Under the pieces are notes generated by a model. The model made no database searches. It was given only the letters and a program-made list of their open reading frames with translations, and had not been told where the DNA came from. From Owenia fusiformis (taxonomy: Eukaryota; Annelida; Polychaeta; Sabellida; Oweniidae): a stretch of DNA of 64,000 bases. The DNA lies in the NCBI GenBank assembly GCA_903813345.2, contig CAIIXF020000001.1, positions 39,217,366 through 39,281,365 on the forward strand, written 5' to 3'. Below are positions 12,601 through 24,600 of this stretch, piece by piece; positions within the stretch are counted from its first letter, which is position 1; each line of letters opens with the position of its first letter. The translations under genes were made by a program, and so were the position numbers.

Positions 12601-15600
12601 TAATCTTTTCATGCAATAAATATCAGAAATAGAAAATCCTCTTTTGAGTAAATAGGTCCAACAATTTGAAAAAAATATTGACAAAATTCATAATTTTGAG
12701 AATTGTTTTATATTTTTGGTATCCTTAAGAATTTATTTGAAACACAACACATTTTGCTAATGAGAAATGTCATATTTAAAGGCAGAATCAGATCTATGGG
12801 GTTAACAAAATTTCAAGCAACATGTACAAATAATATATTATTGTAAAAACCTTTAGTTTTCCTAAGTGCACACTTTGGGGATTTCTAGAAAATGGACATT
12901 AAAAGGTATGATATGAGCCAAAATAATTCTAAAATTGAAACGTTAGGCTGCTCACTAGATGTGATTTTCTCTTTAAATTGAGAAAGTAATCATGTAAACT
13001 ATGACCGTCTCCAATTTCTTGCCCTACCATACCTGGTCCTTTTTTGTAAGGCGAGGCAACTGCCTCATGCCTGACTAAAGTTGGATTTTGGGAGATGTAA
13101 TTTTGAACTGTAGAATACTGCCACTTTCATAAAATTTTGTAACCTTCATGAAAACACCTTTTTTCAGATTACTATGCTCCAGTTAAACCATTCTTTCCTA
13201 AGAAAGATCTGAAAAATCTATAAGGCCAAATAATGGCTCAAATCTAGTTTTCTAGCCACAATCATGAACATCCCTTGTTATTTTTGTTTACGATATATAA
13301 TAATTATCAGTAGTCTTATTTATTTTAAATCACTCACTTTTGGGTGATGGGAGCAACCAAATGCACAGTATTGCTATAAATGTGACTAGAGCCCCTGAGA
13401 CTACGAAGGGGAGCTTAAATCCACCAGCCTACAAAGTTAAAAATGAATTTTTAATGATTATTTTCTGTCAGGGTACAGCAAACCCCATCAAACATCTTAT
13501 TGAGTGATAATCTGGTACAGTTATGCAGCCATTGCTCATTATCACTCAATATTGCTTTCCAGTTTTCAAGCATCTGCTGTATAGTTGATGGTGGACATCT
13601 TTAAAATGGGCTTTGGATCAGAACTTCATAGTTTATAAGGATATATTGCTTTAAAACCTGAACTAAATATGATCATTGCTTGAGCTAATGATGTTACCAA
13701 TAGAATGGATGGACAAACATGTGTGGACATCCGGATGGCCATGTATTTTCTGTATCCCTTCAGATTTTGTTTGATGGGATAATTGGCGAAGTTACACATA
13801 ACATAAAATAATTACTTACTTTATAAATAAGGTACATGTAAATGAGATGCTGATAAGGAGATTTTTGAGCAATTTTTAGTCCTTATACGAATCATTAAAT
13901 TTAAACAACATTAAAACGTGCCTATATTTTAAAACAGTCATTGCTAGAACATGAAAATGTCAAGAGAAATAATAAAGTAAGAATTGTGAGAATTCACTGT
14001 CACATTGCCTTACATTACATTGCCTGACTGTATGTTTAATGACAGTGATCTGCATTTAGTCACTGTTATTGTGAGTGAAAGCATTGTCACTACAATATTG
14101 TCAGTGCACCCTCAACCTCGAAAATAGGGTTCAATCCCATACGTTTGAAACACTTTCTCCATCATGTACATGTAAAAATATTTTGATCTCCAGATTTTTG
14201 AGTGATCTTTCACAACATTTACTAATCAATGAAGTAGAAAGCACCAAAGATGATGAATGTATAGCTACAGACTCTCATTTTTGATTGTTTTCAAAATAAT
14301 ATTTTTTTAATTTTTACAAATGATTAATAACCTGTACATGTACATGTATATTATGATGTAGAAAGTGCAAAAAGTGAAGTGAGTATAATATACAGTATGA
14401 AAGGACAAGATTTGTTTAATACATTATCAAAAAGTGTTGGGTTAGAACATTATAGTAAGTGAAAAGGTAGGGTCTTCTAAGTTAATGAATTCAAGTAAAC
14501 TATCCTATGATGTTATTTCATAAACATGCTACATGTATCATATTTGAAATCTACATATAAGCACCATATAAATGTGGTCTTAAGAATTGTTGATTTACTT
14601 TGAAAATTCAAATAGGTACATAACAACCTAAGATTTGTGAATTTGCAAATCCTAAAATTGAGTTTTCCTAAAATTCCTGCCAGAAAAGCTTGATATCCAC
14701 CCAAAAGTTAATCATCTTTAGAACTTGGTACCCTCTAACATGTTTATAGAATTGAATAAAGAGGAGATCGAGAAGATCAAGCCAACAGAGAAACAAGAAC
14801 ATTTGCCTGGAATGGATATCCAAATTACTTTTTAAAAAGAGCAAAGGAGAATAAAATTATGACAGAACTGAAATCCTAGATTAGTATTATCATTATCATT
14901 CCATGATTACAGCACTCAAAGAGCCTTGCTTATTTTTAAAACCTGACTTGCCCTGGTACACTTGCCATAATACACTGTAGTAGTAGTTGTATTTTACAAA
15001 GTTCTAAAAAACACAAAACAAGCAATAACACATCTACCATGCAGCTAGAAAATGTCGAAAGGGTATCAGTAAATTACCAACAATTCAACCAAACCAAAAT
15101 GAGCCTGAGTATAAGTCTACCTTTGCAAGTATTTATTTCGTTTGAATGAATTGATCATTAGTAATCTAACTGACTCCCATAAGACAATGACCACACTACA
15201 TAGCAAAAAATATTAATTCAACTAATATATACTATGTTAGTAAAAGGTTAAACAACAAATTAGTGCTACATAATGTACCTGAAACAATGCTCCCCCAATT
15301 ACGGGCCCTATCATCATGCCCAAGCCACCAAAAACCTCTATTATGCCCTTAAATGCAACAGACATATAACATAATACATTAAAATAGTTTTGAACTTTCA
15401 ATGGTAGAGTCCTTGTAATTTGGTATAGTTTCATGGGGTTGAGACATGAAATGAGAAAGGATTGGTATCGATATGGTGAACTGAATTCAACATTGTTTTT
15501 CTCAACCAATTATTGAAAATATTCTGGAAATCGTCACTGTTAAACAACAATTTAATGCGAAAATTATTGACATATTTTTATATAACTGTTTTTGTTGGCA

Positions 15601-18600
15601 CTTTTTGTTTTTTGTTCCTTTCTATCAATTCTTGAAAATGAAATATCTTTCCGAACCTTGTTGGAACAAAATAGCATATACATATCTAAATCTAAATCTA
15701 AAAATCTAAATCTATACATGTACAACATTTTCTTAGATCTCTCAATACTATAGTTATACAAAGAAAAGTTTGTTTAATCTAACAAAAAGTATTTAAAAAA
15801 TTAAAACAAAACCCCCCAAAAATAGATAATAATTAGGTAAACCTTTTATTTCATAAACAAGATACTTTTTTAAATGAACCAAACTTTCCATTTTACAATT
15901 ACAACATTGAGAGACCTAAACAAGTGTATATGTCATTTTGTTTCAATGAGGTTTGGATTGATTTTTCATTTCATTCATGTTCCACCTTCATACATGTTAT
16001 ATTAGAGTTAACAGCCATAAACAGTACAATGAACAATGAAAAAGTCCTTCATTTCTATCAGTAAGGAGCTGTAGTTGTCAAACTGAATACCAAAGCCATA
16101 AAAGAACACCTTGAACTGAAGGTTCCTCATCTACAACTGAAAATTGGGTTAATTATTCATACTTAACTCTATCTGTTCACTGGAGACACAGACAGGAGAG
16201 AATACATGTATTTGTATAGAGATAAAAAGCGAGGATAATTTCAGATTTCTGTGTTTCACCTTATGAGGTAATACTGTATCATAGCATTGGATTGATGAAT
16301 TCCCTGGAGCATTTGATGAAAAACATGGGGATTATTTCATATTGAACAAATCTATAAAAGGCCTGTATGTACACAGAACATCAAAATCAAGAACTGAAGA
16401 TTTTCATAAATCATTATGGACCTTAAAAAGGAAATACAGATACAAATCTACAAAGGAATTAATTTGAAAATATGAATTCATCTACCAAAGACATGTTTGC
16501 CACAGGTATGTAGGTATCCATGGCGATAAATTGAATCAATTGACTGGTTAATATCAATTTTGTCATAAAAATCAGCAAATCAACACCTTTCAGTCAGAAT
16601 TTGACAGTTGGTATTTAGACAGGTATGCATGAATCACACCTTTCAATGTAAAAAAAATATGAAGTGGTAACAAAATTGAGCCTGCTAATCAGCAGTATTT
16701 TGGATTTCCAAGGTATGAGTTTGAAACCAAAAATGCCACTTTAAAATTAAAAAGACGATCACTGACTCATCACTGAACTCAAAATATTGAAAATGCAGGA
16801 AAAATATTTCAAGAATGTCCTGTCACCAAGTGCCTAAACTTTGCAAACCCTATCAGAGATGCGTTCAGCATGATAATGGAGAATATGAATGTATATGTAA
16901 CCCAGGATACCATGGAGGAAACTGCATGTTCAGTAAGTAATGTTAGTCTTTCTAACTCTATCAGATCATGCCTTGTTTATTTTTTGATCCTGGCTTTCCC
17001 ATGCAGATGCCTGTTGACCATTGTGGGGATAACAGTTTTATCAATTCCTTTCTAATGTAAAAGCCACAGATGGTATGACAATGCATATTTACAAATTATA
17101 TCTTATTCATGTACAGCTGTTTTTCTTTTAGGTCAAGTGTAGTTGAAGCAATAAAAGTACAGTTTGTACATCAGACTTCAAGTCTTGATAAAATTTTGAA
17201 TACTACAAAGACAATAATACATGTACTCAGGAAATCTAAAGAATCATGAAGCCAGCAAAAAACAACATTAGTGCATTTGTTGTTCAAAAGTGAGAAATGT
17301 AGACATTGTGGGGAAGGAGTGATTCAAAGGAGCACGTAGGTTGTTGCAAACAATTTCAGACGGTTATATCTTGGTTTATGACTATTTTCTGACAATGAAG
17401 ACAGGTTTATCTTTGAGATCCATTATCTCAAAGAAAACCAGAACAACGGCAACGCCAAAGCGTAGCGAATCCCATCGAACAGAAATGACTGACATTTTTA
17501 CAAACGAATAGCAAATATCATAAAACAACACACCAGAAAGGCCACCATTTTCAAAATGGTTGCTCACTGCCAATTAAGTTGTCATCAGAAGAAATAATAT
17601 GCTTTTAAGTAGCTACCTATAAAATTTTTGAAAAATCGCACACATACTTGTAAAATAACACACATAAAAATGGTGGCCATTTTTCAAAATGGCCGACTAC
17701 TCCCCAAAGTTTTACTAGACAATGTGCCATGCTTAAAGTATTCACATATCAAATATGAACAAAATCGCTCCACTACTTTTCGAGTTAAAGTAAAAAATGT
17801 AAAAATGACAGCCATTTTTAAAATGGCCACCTATACTATCCGTAGTGTCATAAGACAGTATGCAAGACTCATGAGTACTCACATATCAAATATGAACAAA
17901 ATCGCTTCACTACTTTTCAAGTTATAGTAGAAAACGTAAAAATGGTGGCCATTTTGAAAAATGGCCACCTTCTACCCAAAGTGTCATTAGACAGTGTGCC
18001 ATGCTTATAGAATTCACATATAAAATATGAAACATACCAAATATGAACAAAATCGCTCCACTACTTTCAAGTTATAGTAAAAAAAACGTTAAAACCTTCT
18101 ACCAAAAGCGTCATTAGACAGTGTGCCATGCTTTTTGTATTCACATACCAAATATAAACAAAATCGCTCCACTACTTTTCGAGTTATAGTAAATGACGTT
18201 AAAATGGCGGCCATTTTTCAAAATTATTTTCAAAATGGCGCCTTCTACCAAAAGTGTCATAGTACAGTGTGCCATGCTTATAGTATTCACATACCAAATA
18301 TGAACAAAATCGCTCCACTACTTTTCGAGTTATAGTAAAATACGTTAAAATGGCGGCCATATTTCAAAATTATTTTCAAAATGGCGCCTTCTACCAAAAG
18401 TGTCATTAGACAGTGTGCCATGCTTATAGTATTCACATACCAAATATGAACAAAATCGCTCCACTACTTTTCGAGTTATAGTAAAAAAATATGTTAAAAT
18501 GGCGGTCATTTTTCAAATTTTTTTTCAAAATGGCCGCCTTCTACCAAAAGTGTCATAGGACAGTGTGCCATGCTTATAGTATTCACATACCAAATATGAA

Positions 18601-21600
18601 CAAAATCGCTCCACTACTTTTCGAGTTATAGTAAAATATGTTAAAATGGCAGCCATTTTTCAAAATGGCCGCCTTCAACCAAAAGTGTCTTGAGACAGTG
18701 TGCAATGCTAATAGTATTCACATACCAAATATGAACAAAATCGCTCCACTATTTTTTGAGTTACAGCAAAAATCGTAAAATGACGAGTAAAGGCCGCCAT
18801 TTTTCAAGATGGCTGCCATGTGCTTCTTTAATATCTACATTTGTAGCATTATTAATGTCCTTTATAATTTTTTACATTTAAAACATATTGCTATTACAGT
18901 TTTACATATTGCACCTAAATTACTGTAAAATCGGCACTAAAATGGCTGCCATTTTGAAATGAGTGGCCATTTTGAAAATCGGCTTTCGAGCAGAACTTCT
19001 ACCCCCATAGGGTATATGTGTACAAAATATGAACAAAATCGGGCCAACGGTATTTGAGTTATTGCCCGGACGGACGGACGGACGGACGGAGGCGTTCCCT
19101 ATATCCCTCCGAACTTCGTTCAAGCAATCAACCCATCAACATACTTTTCAAAGATGTTAACCTCATTTGCACCGAAAATGCAATCATTTTTTACATTGTT
19201 GAATGCATTACTATTCTTTATTTTAATGTATCAAATATTTCTTGAAAGAAAAACTTAATTCCTTTAAGATAAATGTTCCCCACGTTATTTCTCCATTGAA
19301 AAATCTCATGCTATCCATTGGTTTCAGTTCATTTTGGTCATCTAAATTCAGTATCTTTAAAGTTCCTGGAGCAATCAACTTTTCCTCTTAGGAAATAGAA
19401 CGTGTCTCAAAGCAAATTCTAATTATTCATTCAACAATATAATATAAAAGGTTGCATTTTTGGTGAAAATTAGGTCAACATTTTTGAAAAAGTATGTTGA
19501 TTGGTCCATTGCCACTTCAATATCACTTAGGTCTGATTAAATAAATTATCATTATATATACTTTTCTTGAAGATAATGAATGGATCTAAAAGATACACCT
19601 ATGTCAGCATGTTCATGATCAGAAAATATTCATAATTCAAGTTAGAATTGTTTGAAATTGTTTGCGAGTACCTACGTGCTCCTTTGAAAAATAACATGTG
19701 ACCCTATTGAGGGTTGCAGCAAAATTCCGGACATGCACCCTGACCTTAAGGTTTACCTCATCTGTTTAAAGCCTCAAGTAATTTGCGATCCTGGCTAGGC
19801 CTGTGACAATATATTAATAATCAAATATTTCATTTAATCAGGTGTTTGTGATGGGCATCCATGTAAAAACTGGGGAACATGTTTTGCGGGAAGAGATGGG
19901 AGACCAGAATGCAGCTGTGCCCTGGGATATACAGGAAGCAACTGTGAAATCAGTGAGTAAACATACATACATTACGATTCAACAAAATAAACATCAACGC
20001 CTGGAAAAGTATAACAACGGGTCACTTCTTGGTGGTTACATAAGTAGTAGTGCACCAATCTCATAGATATTTATAGAAACTGACTTATTCAATGTTTCAG
20101 TTGAAGGAAGTGTCCCCTCTTCAAGCATTGGCCCAAGTGGACCTCCTACATCTGGCAATGCAATCCTAACTGTGACAGTGATATGTGTGCTAGCAATTGC
20201 ATTTGGCATCATCATTGGCTGTGTTAACATAGTAAACAGGTAAGAGCTTTATGCCATGGAGATTGAACTTGAGAAGAGACTTATGCAAGAAAATGCATGA
20301 TGTTTGAACCCGGGGGGGGGGGGGGTTCACTCCAATATACCTCTTAATACCCATGTGCTGCGCCAAAGACCCCCTTTTTCAGCATTTTTTCCATTTTTCC
20401 TTCCGAGATTGAAAGTTCCCATATATACTTCCTCTCAGACTTATAAAAGGGAGTGATATTGGTATATTTAACAACAAAATCCACCTTTTGGGCGATTTGT
20501 AACATTTGAGTATCTAGAAGAATCAAATGAATCGTAATATTGGCCCATAATTTGTAAACTAGCCCTTCATAAAAACTCAACTTTACTTTTACAGTATAGC
20601 AGTCAATGAGGATTAGGGCACTTTGAAATTTTGTACCCTCTTTGAATAAGTTGATTTTGCTTCTTTAAAAGAGATGTTCATTTGTATTCTTTGAATTCAA
20701 AATAATCATTTGATGTTTTATGTTTATCAGCAGTCATTAACTTTGTCCTATTCTGGGGGAAGTGATTACTACTGAACTTTGGGTCCCAGGGTAAGATTAT
20801 ATGTAAACTTACCCAGTTTTATTTTTCGTTTTCAATATGATTCCAGATACATAAGAAAGGCCTCATCACCTAGGGCTAGCGTGACTGTTGGAGATGATAC
20901 ACATCGTCACACATATGCAAGTGACTGTCACCAATATCAAGAACCAGTAAATGCCCATACTGATAATACTATACTTCATTCATTTAGGGACCTTGAATAT
21001 ACAGAACCTTCAATAAATAGGGTAATACATCTGGGATACAATACACCTCCTTCATTTAGAAACATGGGACATATCAGGCCTTCTTCACATTGCACAAGAT
21101 ACGTGGGACGATTAATAAGAGAGTTTCTGACAAGTAGGACATATTGGAATAACTCTAACACAAACAACAATCAAGGCCTTCACTCTAGGCCTCAATGGAC
21201 AACAACACTTATTTTACCCCCACCTTATTCACCCGTTGATACCAATGAGCATCATGAGCTCACTGAGACAAGCACTCCATATTCACCCATTGATACCACT
21301 GGACATCATGAGCTGACTGAGACAAGCCCTCCCTATTCACCCATTGAGACCACTGGACACCATGAGCTGACTGAGACAAGCCCTCCCTATTCACCCATTG
21401 ATACCACTGGACATCATGAGTTCACTGAGACAAGCACTCCCTATTCACCCATTGAGACCACTGGACATCATGAGCTCACTGAGACAAGCACTCCATATTC
21501 ACCCATTGAGACCACTGGACACCATGAGCTGACTGAGACAAGCCCTCCATATTCACCCATTGATACCACTGGACACCATGAGCTGACTGAGACAGACCCT

Positions 21601-24600
21601 CCATATTCACCCATTGATACCACTGGACATCATGAGCTGACTGAGACAGACCCTCCATATTCACCCATTGATACCACTGGACATCAAGAGCTGACTGAGA
21701 CGAACCCTCCCTATTCACCCATTGATACCACTGGACACCATGACCTGACTGAGTCGAGCCCTCCCTATTCACCCATTGATACCACTGGACATAATGAACT
21801 GACTGAGATAAGCCCTCCCTATTCACCCATTGATACCACTTGACACCATGAGGTGACTGAGACAAGCCCTCCCTATTCACCCATTGATACCACTGGACAT
21901 GCTGAGCTGACTGAGACAAGCCCACCCTATTCACCCATTGATACCACTGGACACCATGACCTGACTGAGACGAGCCCTCCCTATTCACCCATTGATACCA
22001 CTGGACATCATGAGCTGACTGAGACAGACCCTCCCTATTCACCCATTGATACCACTGGACATCATGAGCTGACTGGGACAAGCCTTCCTTATTCATCCAT
22101 TGATACCACTGGACATCATGAGCTGACTGAGACGAGCCCTCCCTATTCACCCATTGATACCACTGGACACCATGAGCCAACTGAGACAAGCCCACCCTAT
22201 TCACCCATTGATACCACTGGACACCATGACCTGACTGAGACGAGCCCTCCCTATTCACCCATTGATACCACTGGACATCATGAGCTGACTGAGACGAGCC
22301 CTCCCTATTCACCCATTGATACAACTGGACACCATGAGCTGACTGAGACGAGCCCTCCCTATTCACCCATTGATACCACTGGACATAATGAACTGACTGA
22401 GATAAGCCCTCCCTATTCACCCATTGATACCACTTGACACCATGAGCTGACTGAGACAAGCCCTCCCTATTCACCCATTGATACCACTGGACATGCTGAG
22501 CTGACTGAGACAAGCCCACCCTATTCACCCATTGATACCACTGGACATCATGAGCCAACTGAGACAAGACCTCCATATTCACCCATTGATACCACTGGAC
22601 ATCATGAGCTCACTGAGACAAGCCCTCCCTATTCACCCATTGATACCACTGGACACCATGAACTGACTGAGACAAGCCCTCCTTATTCACCCAGTGATAC
22701 CACTGGAAACCATGAGTTGACTGAGACAAGTCCTCCATATTCACCCAGTGATACCACTGGAAACCATGAACTCACTGAGACAAACCCTCCCTATTTACCC
22801 ATTGATACCACTGGACATCATGAGCTGACTGAGACAAACCCTCCCTATTCACCCATTAATACCACTGGACATGCTGAGCTGACTGAGACAAGCCCTCTCT
22901 ATTCACCTATTGATACCACTGGACATCATGAGCTGACTGAGAAAAGCCCTCCATATTCACCCATTGATACCACTGGACATCATGAGCTGAATGAGACAAG
23001 CCCTCCCTATTCACCCATTGATACCACTGGACACCATGAGCTGACTGAGACAAGCCCTCCCTATTCACCCATTGATACCACTGGACACCATGAGCTGACT
23101 GAAACAAGCCCTCCCTATTCACCCATTGATACCACTGGACATCATGAGCTGACTGAGACAAGCCCTCCCTATTCACCCATTGATACCACTGGACATCATA
23201 TGACTGAGACAAGCCCTCCCTATTCACCCATTGATACCACTGGACATCATGAGCTGACTGGGACAAGCCCTCCTTATTCACACATTGATACCACTGGACA
23301 TCATAAGCTGACTGAGACAAGCCCTCCCTATTCACCCATTGATACCACTGGACATCATATGACTGAGACAAGCCCTCCCTATTCACCCATTGATACCACT
23401 GGACATCATGAGCTGACTGGGACAAGCCCTCCTTATTCACACATTGATACCACTGGACATCATGAGCTCAATGAGACAAGCCCTCCCTATTCACCTATTG
23501 ATACCACTGGACAACGTGAGCTGACTGAGGCAAGCCCTTCCTATTCTCCCTTTGATACCACTGGACACCATGAGCCAATTGAGACAAGACCTCCCTATTC
23601 ACCCATTGATACCACTGGACATCATGAGCTGATTGAGACGAGCCCTCCCTATTCACCCATTGATACCACTGGACACCATGAGCTGACTGAGACGAGTCCT
23701 CCCTATTCACCCATTGATACCACTGGACATCATGAGCTGACTGAGACAGACCCTCCCTATTCACCCATTGATACCACTGGACATCATGAGCTGACTGAGA
23801 CGAGCCCTCCCTATTCACCCATTGATACCACTGGACATCATGAGCTGACTGAGACGAGCCCTCCCTATTCACCCATTGATACCACTGGACATCATTAGCT
23901 GACTGAGACACACCCTCCCTATTCACCCATTGATACCACTAGACACCATGAGCCAACTGAGACAAGACTTCCATATTCACCCCCTGATACACCTCCTTAC
24001 AATGATGCATTGCCTGGTTATAGAAACAACTAGCAAGAAGCACCTGGTGAATTGTTAGAATCACCTCCTGCTTATAACAGTTTACAAATGGACAGCATCC
24101 TTCAACATGATACAGCTGCAGCCAATGGTTCATACGTGAAAATAGCTGAAGTTGCACACACCTTGGTCAATACTGAATATCTACACACTGATGCCACACC
24201 TGTTAGTCACACTGAGATGGTTGGTGACATGTCATCTGAATGTGAAATAAACAAATGTGTTCCAGATAGAATGAAACTGCTTCAATCAATGATCATTACC
24301 AACTCAAAATGACACTTAGTTAAAGAGATTGAGTTGTCCAGATTTCCCAATATAATTGCTCATAAAACATCATATACGAGGGGTGATTCAAAAGTAATGG
24401 ACAAAATTTTATAGGCATACTAAATTTCACCCAATCAGTCTAATTTTTTCACAGTTAATAGATCAATCAATTTTCTACTTTGTGTCGAATTCTCATTTAA
24501 ATGCATTTGAAATTGTTTCAGCTATGCGTAACCATGGTAACAAGGGTAAGCATGGGTGGAATTGGTTTTTTAATGATAATTGAATGTTTTTGTCATTTTT

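Noticed and set aside
14075-14284. 69-aa frame considered as the missing first exon of the EGF gene
   Set aside because: No signal peptide, no donor in the phase required by exon 16814, and no cysteine-rich module.
15237-15509. 90-aa minus-strand frame as a separate gene
   Set aside because: Only its 69-nt core (15279-15347) resembles protein and has splice sites; the rest is intron and foldback sequence.
16870-17055. 61-aa open frame overlapping EGF exon 1
   Set aside because: It is in a different frame from the six-cysteine EGF reading and runs through the GTAAGT donor.
21476-22582. Long antisense open frame of repeated [18 protein letters not shown]
   Set aside because: It is the complement of the 54-bp coding repeat. 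A period divisible by three keeps several frames open, and the sense frame alone continues from EGF and TM exons and into a unique tail.
22907-23926. Further antisense frames over the same array
   Set aside because: Same shadow effect; no start context, domain or splice support.
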